A stretch of 64,000 nucleotides of DNA from Phycisphaerales bacterium (GTDB lineage: Bacteria; Planctomycetota; Phycisphaerae; Phycisphaerales; UBA1924), in assembly GCA_029260475.1 (NCBI GenBank), contig JAJDDE010000125.1, forward strand, positions 41,635-105,634. Direction: 5' to 3'. The notes beneath the pieces are model-generated. The model made no database searches. It saw only the letters and a list, made by a program, of their open reading frames with translations, and was not told the DNA's origin. The position numbers and the translations under genes were made by a program. Positions within the stretch are counted from its first letter, which is position 1, and every line of letters starts with the position of its first letter. Of the stretch, positions 8,395 through 17,039 are shown piece after piece.

Positions 8395-9276
8395 ATGTCC
8401 GAACGCATCTCCGTCACGAAGACCCACAAGCTCTACATCAACGGCGCCTTCCCCCGCTCCGAGAGCGGCAGGTCCATCGATGTGCAAGGCCCCAAGGGCG
8501 AGACCTTTGCGCACGCCTGTCTCGCGTCGCGCAAGGACCTGCGCGAGGCGGTGAAGGGCGCAGGGGCGGCCCAGCCGGGCTGGGCGGGGCGCACCGCGTA
8601 CAACCGCGGTCAGATCCTCTACCGCATCGCGGAGATGCTCGAGGGCAAGCGCCTCGAGATGGTCGAAGCGATCACGCTGGGTGACGATAAGAAGAAGAAA
8701 AACGCCGAGCGTGAGGTGGAGGCGTCGGTCGATCGCCTCGTGCGCTTCGCGGGCTGGACGGACAAGTACACGCAGGTGCTCGGCAACTCCAACCCCGTCG
8801 CCGGGCCCTTCTACACGTTCACGATCCCCGAGCCTACGGGCGTCGTCGTGTGCGTCGCGCCGGACGACCGGGCGCTGCCGCTGCTGCCCTTGGTCTCCCT
8901 CATCGCCCCGGCGCTGTGCGCGGGCAACGCGATCGTGGGCGTCGGTTCGGTCACCAACCCGCTGCCGACGAGCGTGCTGGGCGAGGTGATGCACACATCC
9001 GATGTGCCGGGCGGCGTGGTCAACCTGCTCACCGGTTCGCTCGACGAGCTGGTCCCCTGGATCAGCGAGCACCGCGCCATCGAGGCGGTCCACGCGGGCG
9101 GCCTCTCCGAGGAGCACGCGATGGCCCTGCGCTCCGGAGCGTCCGAGAACGTCAAGCGCGTCCGCACGCGCGACATCGACCACGAGGGCTGGTTCGACGA
9201 CGAAACCTGCGCAAGCCCCTGGTGGATCGAGCCCTTCGTCGAGATGAAGACCATCTGGCACCCCTCGGGCGTCTGA
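8395..9276 (+). CDS. Truncated aldehyde dehydrogenase-like protein without catalytic residues
   Basis: The 293 residues match the N-terminal, NAD-binding half of an ALDH: KLYINGAFPRSESGR, the helix AAQPGWAGRTAYNRGQILYRIAEMLEG, PTGVVVCVAPDD (where active enzymes have PWNFP), LIAPALCAGNA and GGVVNLLTG. After this it diverges, and no catalytic cysteine or ELGGK glutamate is present. Such half-ALDH proteins are known next to full ALDH genes in other bacteria, where they may be partner subunits. The nearby full-length ALDH at 4868 would be the natural partner here, but two genes lie between them. The reading frame is intact with normal codon use, so it is not a decaying pseudogene. Confidence 0.8.
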   Translation: MSERISVTKTHKLYINGAFPRSESGRSIDVQGPKGETFAHACLASRKDLREAVKGAGAAQPGWAGRTAYNRGQILYRIAEMLEGKRLEMVEAITLGDDKKKKNAEREVEASVDRLVRFAGWTDKYTQVLGNSNPVAGPFYTFTIPEPTGVVVCVAPDDRALPLLPLVSLIAPALCAGNAIVGVGSVTNPLPTSVLGEVMHTSDVPGGVVNLLTGSLDELVPWISEHRAIEAVHAGGLSEEHAMALRSGASENVKRVRTRDIDHEGWFDDETCASPWWIEPFVEMKTIWHPSGV

Positions 9277-9317
9277 TCGCCCCGATGCGGGGCCCCGATC
9301 GTGCCGATGGGGTGCAG

Positions 9318-10313
9318 ATGCACCGACGCCCCGCGGCATCCAAAGCCCCGCCCCCCTCAGCGCAACCGATCTCGGATGACGACGCCAGCTTCGTGGCGCG
9401 CTCGGTGCTGCTGTCGGTCCTGGTGGTGTGCATCGGCGCCGTCGGGCAGATCGTCGGCGCGTTGATCGGCTTCGGGCCCGGGGTATCGCTGCTCGGCGGG
9501 TGCGTGCTCGGGATCGGCTCTGGCATTTTCCTCGCCCAGCGCCTCGTCGTGGCCCCCGCCCTCGCTTCTGACGCCAAGCGGCGCGCGATGATCGCCCGTA
9601 TCGAGCGCGTGACGCGCGCGGATCGGGAGGAGCTCTTCGACGACCTGCTCATCTGCTCGAGCGACAAGGCCCTCGGCCCGCTGGCCCACGCGGTACACGA
9701 TGCGCTGGTTCGTGCGCACAGGGACCGCCTCGAGGCCGCCGCCTTGCGCCGTGAGATGGTGCACAAGGTGGACCGTGAGACCACCAAGCGCACCGCGACG
9801 CTCACCACCGCCGCCGAGCGTGACGAGCTCACCGGCCTCCTCAACCGGCGCGGCTTCGACCGGCGCCTGGCCGACACCATCGACGATGCGCGCGAGACCG
9901 GCGTGGAGGTCACGCTGCTCGCGATGGACATGGACCGCTTCAAGCGGCTCAACGACAACCACGGGCACGAGAAGGGCGACGAAGCCCTGCGCATCGCGGG
10001 CGACCTCATCAGTGCGCACACACGCGACGGCGACCTCGGCGCCCGCGTCGGTGGGGACGAGCTCTTCCTGGTGCTCCGCGACGCGGACGCCGCCGCCGCG
10101 ACGGACGTCGGCGAGCGCCTGATCAGCCTCTTCACCAACCACCCCGCCGGCAGCGACCTCGACGGGCTCTGGCCCGGCCTCAGCATCGGCATCGCCCGCC
10201 TGCTGGGCGACGGAGCCGCGGACGCCGATCAGCTCAAGAAACTCGCCGACAACGCCCTATACCAGAGCAAAAACAACGGGCGCGGGCGTGTCACCCTCGC
10301 GCGCGCCGCATGA
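9318..10313 (+). CDS. Membrane-bound GGDEF diguanylate cyclase
   Basis: A 331-residue protein with two membrane segments near residues 27-50 and 55-75, a helical linker (signalling coiled coil, about 85-165) and a GGDEF domain. Visible motifs are DELTGLLNRRGFDRRL, the metal-binding DMDRFKRLND and the active-site signature GGDEL near 245-249. An RxxD product-inhibition site (RDGD) sits at the canonical distance before GGDEL. It should make cyclic di-GMP from GTP. The start is ambiguous: ATG at 9285 or at 9318, and GGGGTG just before 9318 decides for the latter. An HD-GYP-type gene that may degrade the same messenger lies 0.8 kb downstream on the other strand. Confidence 0.9.
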   Translation: MHRRPAASKAPPPSAQPISDDDASFVARSVLLSVLVVCIGAVGQIVGALIGFGPGVSLLGGCVLGIGSGIFLAQRLVVAPALASDAKRRAMIARIERVTRADREELFDDLLICSSDKALGPLAHAVHDALVRAHRDRLEAAALRREMVHKVDRETTKRTATLTTAAERDELTGLLNRRGFDRRLADTIDDARETGVEVTLLAMDMDRFKRLNDNHGHEKGDEALRIAGDLISAHTRDGDLGARVGGDELFLVLRDADAAAATDVGERLISLFTNHPAGSDLDGLWPGLSIGIARLLGDGAADADQLKKLADNALYQSKNNGRGRVTLARAA

Positions 10314-10401
10314 CCACCCGGGCCCGGGCGTTCCCGACCGAACGCACGCACGCACCCGAACGTACCATCCTCCCCACGCCGATCCCAACGCCCGAGACCC
10401 G

Positions 10402-11064
10402 ATGACCCCAACGCAAGAGACGCCCAACTCGACCGCACTCACCGGCCCCCTCGCGCTCGCGGGCGGCGTCGTGATCGCCCTCGGCGGCCTCACCGGTGCG
10501 GCCGCTGGCGTGCTCAGCGCCACGGGCGGCGATTGGTCGCGCCCGGACGCCTTCGTGGTCTTCTTCGGCGTCACCTCGCTCGTCGCCGCGGTGCTCGGCT
10601 CGATGGTGGCCCTCGGCAAGCTCCGCGACACCGTGGGCATGACGCTCCTCATCGGCGCCGGTTCGCTGCTCGTGGGCGGCGCGCTCTCGGAGCCGCAACT
10701 CGTCGCGGGCGTGCTCGGGCAGGCCGGCGGGGACTACCGCGAATACCACGGCGTCCTCCTCAAGCACCTCGTCCTCGCGCAGATCGGCTGCGCCGCGCTG
10801 GGCACGCTGCTGTGCGCGCTGCAGGTGTGGAGCCGCAAGCCGGAGGAATCTATCCCCCAGGCGGTGCGCTCCGCGATCGCCTTCGCGCTGCTCGGCGCCA
10901 TCATCGCCTGCTTCGCGCTTTCACCGATCCGCGAAGCGATCCTGGACCTCCCGAAGATCCTCGTCGCGCTGGTCGTCGGCCTCGGCGGCGTGCTGGCGAT
11001 CGTGTGCACCGCCGCGGGCGGTCACACGCTGATCCGGTCGTTCGAGGTAGCGCAGCGGGCCTAG
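10402..11064 (+). CDS. Hypothetical multi-pass membrane protein
   Basis: The 220-residue product contains about six hydrophobic segments with Gly/Ala-rich faces (for example LALAGGVVIALGGLTGAAAGVL and ILVALVVGLGGVLAIVCTAAGG). No motif points to a transporter family, and I do not recognise it. It follows the GGDEF gene by 88 bases on the same strand and may share its transcript. The gene ends 34 bases before the convergent HD-GYP gene, with no clear terminator between them. Confidence 0.7.
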   Translation: MTPTQETPNSTALTGPLALAGGVVIALGGLTGAAAGVLSATGGDWSRPDAFVVFFGVTSLVAAVLGSMVALGKLRDTVGMTLLIGAGSLLVGGALSEPQLVAGVLGQAGGDYREYHGVLLKHLVLAQIGCAALGTLLCALQVWSRKPEESIPQAVRSAIAFALLGAIIACFALSPIREAILDLPKILVALVVGLGGVLAIVCTAAGGHTLIRSFEVAQRA

Positions 11065-11098
11065 CGAGAAGCGGTCGTCCTTCGATTTGACGCAAGCG

Positions 11099-11800
11099 CT
11101 AACCCCGCGACGAGTCGCTCCCCGGCAGCTCCATCTGGTATCGCGGCGAATCCTCGTTGAAGTGGCGCGCGATCCAGTCGAGGTCGCCGCGCTCGTGCAT
11201 GCGGGCAAAGCGTTCGACCGCGTCGGGGCAGTACTTCTCGCCTCGGAGCGAGAGGAGTTCCTCGATCGCGCGATCCTCGGCGTCCTCGCGGAGGTCGGTG
11301 CTGTAGGGGCGCCGGCTCGTCATCGCGTCGTAGCTATCGATCACGCCGAAGTAGAGCGCGGGGCGCGGGATGTTCTCGCCCGCGAGGTTGTCCGGGTAGC
11401 CGCTGGCGTCGAGGCGTTCGTGGTGGGAACGCACCATCTGGCGGATGAGCGGGTCGGTGATGCCCGCGTCGAGCACGCGTGCTTCGCCCAGCGTCGTGTG
11501 CGCACGGACCGTGTCGAACTCCTGGTCGGTCAGGCGCCCGGGCTTGCGGAGGATCCCGCCGTCGATGTCCAGCTTGCCCACGTCGTGCAGCGCCGCGCCG
11601 ATCGAGAGCAGTTCGACGATATCGCGGTCCAGCCCCGCGTCTTCGGCGAGCGCCCGGGTGTAGAGGATGACGCGCCAGGTGTGCGTGGCGGTCACCGTGT
11701 CGTGCAGCTCGAGGTCGTCCACGAGGCGTATCGCGGTCTGAAACCAGGCGGAGGCTGTGAGCTGATCGGGGACCTTGGAGTCCCGGATCGGGCGGGTCAT
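11099..11800 (-). CDS. HD-GYP domain protein (putative c-di-GMP phosphodiesterase)
   Basis: A 233-residue stand-alone HD-GYP domain. It has the HD pair in LHDVGKLD (residues 71-78), the pair of histidines in [13 protein letters not shown] (126-136) with the GYP signature, and a later [14 protein letters not shown] in place of the usual AD.FDAMTS.RPY. The DG before xGYP is changed to DAS. It should linearise c-di-GMP if the metal site is complete. There is no receiver or other sensor domain. The ATG overlaps the lipA stop by four bases (ATGA), so it is translated with lipA. That pairing is odd, since lipoate synthesis and c-di-GMP turnover have no known link. Confidence 0.88.
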   Translation of the reverse strand: MTRPIRDSKVPDQLTASAWFQTAIRLVDDLELHDTVTATHTWRVILYTRALAEDAGLDRDIVELLSIGAALHDVGKLDIDGGILRKPGRLTDQEFDTVRAHTTLGEARVLDAGITDPLIRQMVRSHHERLDASGYPDNLAGENIPRPALYFGVIDSYDAMTSRRPYSTDLREDAEDRAIEELLSLRGEKYCPDAVERFARMHERGDLDWIARHFNEDSPRYQMELPGSDSSRG

Positions 11801-12810
11801 GACAGCCGTTTCTGCTTCGCGCCCTCGACGAGGGTGCTGAAGCGGTCGTAGCTCGAACGGTCCACACCGGAGAGCTCGTCGGCCTGCGCATCGGCGTGGT
11901 AGCTGGAACGCACCATCGGGCCCGACTCGACGACCTTGAAGCCTCGCTTCAGACCCTCTTCCTTGTACATCGCGAAGGTGTCGGGGTGGACCCAGCGGTC
12001 GATGGGCAGGTGGTTGCGCGTCGGCTGGAGGTACTGGCCGATCGTGAGGATGTCCGTCTCGGCCCGCGCGAGCAGGTCGTCCATGAGGTCGAGCACCTCC
12101 TGGTCCTTCTCGCCGATGCCGACCATGATCCCCGTCTTCGTGACCAGCCCCTCGTCCTTCGAGCGGCGCAGCACGCCGATCGAGCGGTCGTACTTCGCCT
12201 GCGGGCGCACCGCGGGGTACATCCGCGGCACCGTCTCCAGGTTGTGGTTCATGATCTCCGGGCGTGCATCGATGACCATCTGCAGTGCCGCCATATCACC
12301 CAGGAAGTCAGGGATGAGCACCTCGACGGAGAGGCCCGGGCAGGCGTCGTGCGTGAGCAGGATGGTCTGGGCCCAGATCCCGGCGCCGCCGTCGGGGAGC
12401 TCGTCGCGGTTGACCGAGGTGATGACGATGTGGCGCAGCTGGGCGCCCTCGACCATGAGGCGGACGGACGCCGCGACGCGGCGCGGTTCGTCCCTATCAA
12501 GGACGGGCGGTCGCCCGGTTTTGACGTTGCAGAAGCCGCAGGCGCGGGTGCAGGTGTCGCCCAGGATCATGATGGTGGCGACGCCGCGGGCCCAACACTC
12601 CCCCATATTGGGGCATCCAGCCTCTTCGCAGACGGTGAAGAGGTTGTTCTCTTTCAGGATGTTGCGGAGCTTGGCGTAGGCGTCGCCGCCAGGGACTTTG
12701 GCGCGGAGCCAGTCGGGCTTTCGTTTGAGCGCGAGCTGGTGCTTCTCGTCGGACTGGTTGTTGATGACCATCCCCGTGAGGCTGAAGGCGGGCTTGCCGA
12801 CGCGCTTCAT
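11797..12810 (-). CDS. lipA: Lipoyl synthase
   Basis: A 337-residue radical-SAM enzyme that inserts two sulfurs into octanoyl groups on lipoyl carrier proteins. Both iron-sulfur clusters are visible: the auxiliary cluster in [13 protein letters not shown] and the radical-SAM cluster in [10 protein letters not shown]. The C-terminal RSSYHADAQ holds the conserved serine ligand motif (RSSY). The ATG at 12810 is preceded by GGAG at good distance. An in-frame ATG at 12891 lies seven bases after a TACACT box and would add 27 residues that are unlike LipA; both starts may be used. The gene is upstream of, and overlaps, the HD-GYP gene. LipB is not in the window. Confidence 0.95.
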   Translation of the reverse strand: MKRVGKPAFSLTGMVINNQSDEKHQLALKRKPDWLRAKVPGGDAYAKLRNILKENNLFTVCEEAGCPNMGECWARGVATIMILGDTCTRACGFCNVKTGRPPVLDRDEPRRVAASVRLMVEGAQLRHIVITSVNRDELPDGGAGIWAQTILLTHDACPGLSVEVLIPDFLGDMAALQMVIDARPEIMNHNLETVPRMYPAVRPQAKYDRSIGVLRRSKDEGLVTKTGIMVGIGEKDQEVLDLMDDLLARAETDILTIGQYLQPTRNHLPIDRWVHPDTFAMYKEEGLKRGFKVVESGPMVRSSYHADAQADELSGVDRSSYDRFSTLVEGAKQKRLS

Positions 12811-13129
12811 GGGGTCTCCGCCCAAAGGACGGGGGTGGCGCTGGAGGGCGCGGTCGGTCGTCTTCGCGTCTGGTCGGGTCGGGGCAGGCATCGCTCGAAG
12901 TGTAGCCACGCCCAGATCGGGCCTTACGCCGGTCTGTCCGGGTGGGGGAAGGTGCATGGATTCCGAGGGATCGGTCAACAGCCCCGATAGAACGGGCCGA
13001 TAGCGACCCTTCGGACGGTACGCAGCGTACCTCTTCTTCGCGAGGACCCCCGAAGGGGCGATCGCGCAGCGGTACGCTGCCTGCCTTCTGCCTACCGACG
13101 CTCCGAGAGACGATCGCAGACGAGACGCC
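12811..13129. promoter_or_regulatory. Divergent regulatory region between lipA and the exopolysaccharide locus
   Basis: On the lipA side, TACACT (minus strand, 12899-12904) lies seven bases before an in-frame ATG at 12891. On the other side are two short palindromes: GGTACGCAGCGTACC (13017-13031) and GCAGCGGTACGCTGC (13066-13080). They share the core GGTACGCWGC in the same orientation 54 bases apart, which looks like a pair of regulator sites upstream of the export-protein gene at 13130. No gene is evident in the interval. Confidence 0.5.
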
Positions 13130-14830
13130 ATGCCCACCGCACACGCCCCAGAACGACGCTCCGCCCCTCGCACCGCTTCTATGGGCCCGCGTGCTCTGAG
13201 CTGCGCTGCGCTCCTCGCGGGCACCGCCCTGCTGGGCGGCTGCGAGATCGATGGCTGGCTGGGCGACCCCTCCGTCATCGGCCGCTGGGAGCACACGCCC
13301 ACCGTGGTGCCCATCCTGGAACGGATCGACGTGATCGAGGCCGACACGGGCGAGTTCGTGGATGTCACGCAGGTGTCGCCCAACGATCTGGTGCCGCAGG
13401 TCTCGGAGTACGCGATCGGACCGGGCGACTTCGTCCGCGTCACGATCTTCGGGCTCCTGGAGCCGCAGGTGCCGTACATCTCGGAGACCTCGGTCAACGA
13501 GAACGGGTTCATCAACCTGCCGGATGTCGGACGGTTCCGCCTCGCGGGGCGGACCTCGTTCGAAGCGCGCCAGGCCCTCGCGCAATTGCTGCTCGACGAA
13601 GGCAAATTCACCACAGAGCCGATCGTGGATGTCCAGGCACTGAGCCGCCAGGAGGCGTCTTACTCCGTCTTCGGTGCCATCCAGTCCCCCGGTCGTTTCG
13701 CGATCCCGCGTCCCGACCATCGCCTGCTCGAGGCCCTCACCAACGCGGGCGGCGTTTCGCCGATCATCCGCGAGATCTTCGTCATCCGGCAGGTGCCCCT
13801 CACGGACGCCGTCTCCGGCACCACACCGGTGCCGACCGGCCCCGAGAGCGATCCCATCGACACCCCTCTCAGCCCCTCGCGGCCCAACAACTCTGGCGGC
13901 TCGGGCAATACGGAGTCCATTCTGGACCTCCTCGACGATCTCTCGGGTGAGGACGAGCCCAAGGGCGCTCAGCCCGGCGTGATAGATGACTTCATCACCC
14001 CCGGCGTCCTCTCGCTGGACCCGTCACAGCGCCCCGCGCCGCGCCGGGTCGATCGCACCATCGCCCCCAGCGTCTATCAGGACGGTATGTCCGACGGCGA
14101 AGTGCCCTCGATCGACCTCGATGGCGACATCGCACCCCCCAGCATCAATCAGGGCCCCGCGGCCACCATCGATCTCGCCGACCCCTCCATACAGACCCTT
14201 GAACAGGGCGAGTGGCGGTTCATCAACGGGCGTTGGGTCCGCGTGCTCCCGCCGAACCCCAACACCGTGAGCCAGCTCCCCGATGGCAGCGACCCGCTCG
14301 ACGACGAGATCACCGCGAACGACCTGATGACCCAGCGCGTGATCGGGATCCCCACGGGGCCGCTGCTGCAGGGCGTCGCCCGCTACAACATCGTGATCCG
14401 CCCGGGCGACATCATCCATGTGCCCGCCCCCGAATCCGGGCTCGTGTACGCCGCCGGTCCCGGCATCGCCCGCGCCGGCAGCTACAACCTGCCCAGCAAC
14501 GGTCGCCTGACCATCATGCGTCTCGTCGCCTCCGCGGGTGGTCTCTCCGCGATCTCCGTCCCCGAACGCGTGGACCTCACCCGGATGGTGGGGGACGATC
14601 GGCAGGCGACGATCCGCATCAACGCCCGCGCCATCTTCGAGGGCACCCACCCGGACGTCTTCCTGAAGCCCGATGACCTCGTGAACTTCGGCACGGATTT
14701 CTGGTCCACGCCCTTCGCGGTGATGCGCAACGGCTTCCGGTTCACCTACGGCTTCGGCTTCCTGCTCGACCGGAACTTCGGCAACGACGTCTTCGGTGCC
14801 CCGCCGTCGAACAACGGCTTCAACAACTAA
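13130..14830 (+). CDS. Polysaccharide export lipoprotein (Wza/SLBB family)
   Basis: The 566-residue protein begins with a lipoprotein signal (lipobox LLGGC, cysteine 38 from this ATG, 21 from the ATG at 13181). It has a polysaccharide-export domain ([15 protein letters not shown]...[28 protein letters not shown]) and SLBB-type segments ([14 protein letters not shown] and [17 protein letters not shown]). Between the SLBB parts is a roughly 170-residue Ser/Pro/Asp-rich linker (about 225-395) that ordinary Wza proteins lack. It should form the outer-membrane channel for the polysaccharide made by the following genes. It is the first gene of the exosortase/EPS locus. Confidence 0.88.
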   Translation: MPTAHAPERRSAPRTASMGPRALSCAALLAGTALLGGCEIDGWLGDPSVIGRWEHTPTVVPILERIDVIEADTGEFVDVTQVSPNDLVPQVSEYAIGPGDFVRVTIFGLLEPQVPYISETSVNENGFINLPDVGRFRLAGRTSFEARQALAQLLLDEGKFTTEPIVDVQALSRQEASYSVFGAIQSPGRFAIPRPDHRLLEALTNAGGVSPIIREIFVIRQVPLTDAVSGTTPVPTGPESDPIDTPLSPSRPNNSGGSGNTESILDLLDDLSGEDEPKGAQPGVIDDFITPGVLSLDPSQRPAPRRVDRTIAPSVYQDGMSDGEVPSIDLDGDIAPPSINQGPAATIDLADPSIQTLEQGEWRFINGRWVRVLPPNPNTVSQLPDGSDPLDDEITANDLMTQRVIGIPTGPLLQGVARYNIVIRPGDIIHVPAPESGLVYAAGPGIARAGSYNLPSNGRLTIMRLVASAGGLSAISVPERVDLTRMVGDDRQATIRINARAIFEGTHPDVFLKPDDLVNFGTDFWSTPFAVMRNGFRFTYGFGFLLDRNFGNDVFGAPPSNNGFNN

Positions 14831-15075
14831 TCGGGCCCGCCCTCTCCCTCATCAGGGGATGGCGGAACAACCGAACCCGCCCGAGCGGGTCGGCGTACGA
14901 ACGATCCCCGATCACCGGCTGTGGGTCATGCTGCGCCCGCGCCGGGCCGATTTGATCGGTCTGGCGAGCGTGCGATGATGCTCGTGAGCGGGGAGAAGCG
15001 ATCCGAGGCGAGTGGGCCCGGGTCGCGTGAACCCGGTGGATTCAACAGGGCCCAGACGGGCCCCATGCGAGCGAG

Positions 15076-16050
15076 ATGACGCAGACGACGACCGCCAATC
15101 CGGGCACGACGCAGGAGAGCCTGCTTACGCGCCTCGCGCGACGCGAGCCGCGCGCGCTGCTGATCGTCCTGTTGCCGGTCCTGGCCTTCTTCGCGATGTT
15201 CTACCGCTGGTTCCTCACGCAGAACTCGATGAGCCTGTTGGCGGTCGAGGACTGGGGGCACGCGTACATCGTGCCCTTCGTCGGCGCGTTCTATATCTGG
15301 ACGAAGCGGCGCGAGATCCTCGACACGAGCTCGCGCGTGTACTGGCCCGGCCTCGCGGTCACGCTGCTCGGCGTGGTGACGTACCTCTACTTCGTCCTCG
15401 CCTTCCCGAACCACATGTTCCAGGGCTTCGCGCTCGTGCTGAGCGTCGCGGGCCTCGTGCTGCTCGTGGGCGGCCCCAACACGCTGGGCGTGCTCTTCTT
15501 CCCCGTCGCCTACCTCGCGCTGGGCATCACGATCTCCGACCAGATCATGACCCTGCTCACCTGGCCCCTGAAGCAGTTCGCGGCGGTCGGTGGCGACATC
15601 CTCATGCAGATGATCGGCATGGAGACGCAGCGCGCACCGGGCTCCAACGTGATCTACGTGCTCTCGAGCCAGCCGGGCAAGCCGCCCGTGCCGCTGAACA
15701 TCGAAGAGGCGTGCAGCGGCATGCGGATGGTCATCGCGTTCATCGCGCTGGGCGCCGCGGTCGCGTTCCTGTCGTGCCGTCTCTGGTGGCAGCGGATCGC
15801 GCTGCTGATGCTCACGGTGCCCGTGGCGCTGGGCATGAACATCGTCCGCATCGCGGTGCTCGGCATGGTCGGCCTGATCGACAACGAACTCGCCGGCGGC
15901 AGTTCCCACTCCATCATCGGCATGATCCTCCTCTTCCCCTCCCTCGCGATCTTCATGGGCTGCGTCTGGCTGCTCAACCGCGCGGTGGTGGAGGACGACA
16001 ACGCGAAGGCGTCCAAGAAGCCTGCTAAGACAAAGGGGGCAACGGCGTGA
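15076..16050 (+). CDS. Exosortase
   Basis: A 324-residue integral membrane protein with about eight hydrophobic helices. The three catalytic residues of exosortases are present: cysteine 213 in EEACSGMRM, arginine 258 in NIVRIAVLG and histidine 278 in SSHSIIGM. It should cleave PEP-CTERM-type sorting tags at the membrane and pass the protein to the cell surface. The EpsI-like partner gene overlaps the stop codon. A likely substrate is encoded at 53243. The gap before this gene (14831-15075) holds no other coding region. Confidence 0.93.
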   Translation: MTQTTTANPGTTQESLLTRLARREPRALLIVLLPVLAFFAMFYRWFLTQNSMSLLAVEDWGHAYIVPFVGAFYIWTKRREILDTSSRVYWPGLAVTLLGVVTYLYFVLAFPNHMFQGFALVLSVAGLVLLVGGPNTLGVLFFPVAYLALGITISDQIMTLLTWPLKQFAAVGGDILMQMIGMETQRAPGSNVIYVLSSQPGKPPVPLNIEEACSGMRMVIAFIALGAAVAFLSCRLWWQRIALLMLTVPVALGMNIVRIAVLGMVGLIDNELAGGSSHSIIGMILLFPSLAIFMGCVWLLNRAVVEDDNAKASKKPAKTKGATA

Positions 16051-16952
16051 AGCGAGGTTCGGCACATCTCATCGCCGCGATCTCCGGCGCCGCGCTGCTG
16101 GCGGCAGGGGCGGTCTTCACCACCGTCTATATCGCGACGACCGGCATCCACCTCCGCAAGCTGCAGATCATGCCCGAGGGCGGGATCGTGGTCGGCACCC
16201 TTCCGAAGAACCTCGAGCAGTGGAACGCCATCGGCACGGACTCGATCCCGTCGAAAGAAGCTATCGACGCGCTGGGCACCGAGAACTTCCTGACGCGCAC
16301 CTACGCGGTCCCCGCCGACAGCGACATCGCCCGCAAGGTCTTCGGCGACGAGGATCCGAGGCCCATCCGGATCTCCCTCCACCTCGCCTATTACACGGGC
16401 CTGGTGGACACCGTGCCGCACGTCCCCGAGCGCTGCTTCGTGGGCGCGGGCATGCAGATCTCCGGGAGCCCGCAGGCGATCGATATCCCCCTGGACCGCT
16501 CGCGACTGATCGAAGACACGCGGGTGCCCGACGAGATCATCGAATCGATGTCGCCCTCGGGCGGCGCGTTCATGATGGCGCGGAGTTCTACAACGTTCTC
16601 GCGCGTGCGCCTGCCGCCGAACCTCGACGATCTCGCGATGCGCGTCACGCCCTTCCGCGATGACACGCAGGGCGTCACGCTCCTGGCGGGGTACTTCTTC
16701 ATCGCCAACGGCGAGATCGTGCCCAACGCCAACCAGGTCCGCCTGAAGGCGTTCGAGCTCGAGGATGATTATGCCTATTACCTGAAGGTGCAGTTCACGT
16801 CTTCGGACCTGGACACACCCGAGCAGCTGGCGATGGTCGCCGGTTCGATGCTGGACGAGATGTTCGCTGACCTGATGCTCCGAACGCCCGACTGGGTGAA
16901 GGTGCGTCAGGGCACGTACCCGCCCGGACGCGGGGACGCGCCGGACGCGTAA
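16047..16952 (+). CDS. Exosortase-associated EpsI-like protein
   Basis: A 301-residue protein with an N-terminal membrane anchor and the EpsI-type signature HVPERCFVGAGM, which matches the HxPExCxxGxG pattern of the family that accompanies exosortases. The C-terminal half has the VRLKAFELEDDYAYYLKVQF strands. Family members are thought to act with the exosortase or in extracellular polysaccharide assembly. The GTG start at 16047 overlaps the exosortase stop (GTGA) and follows AAAGGGGG, so the two are translationally coupled. Confidence 0.85.
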   Translation: MKRGSAHLIAAISGAALLAAGAVFTTVYIATTGIHLRKLQIMPEGGIVVGTLPKNLEQWNAIGTDSIPSKEAIDALGTENFLTRTYAVPADSDIARKVFGDEDPRPIRISLHLAYYTGLVDTVPHVPERCFVGAGMQISGSPQAIDIPLDRSRLIEDTRVPDEIIESMSPSGGAFMMARSSTTFSRVRLPPNLDDLAMRVTPFRDDTQGVTLLAGYFFIANGEIVPNANQVRLKAFELEDDYAYYLKVQFTSSDLDTPEQLAMVAGSMLDEMFADLMLRTPDWVKVRQGTYPPGRGDAPDA

Positions 16953-17039
16953 CGACGATTTAGAGATTCACCAACCGCCCCGCAGCACGCGGGGCGCACA
17001 CAAGCAGCGGCGGCAACGCCGCGAGGAGCGGGCGAAGCG

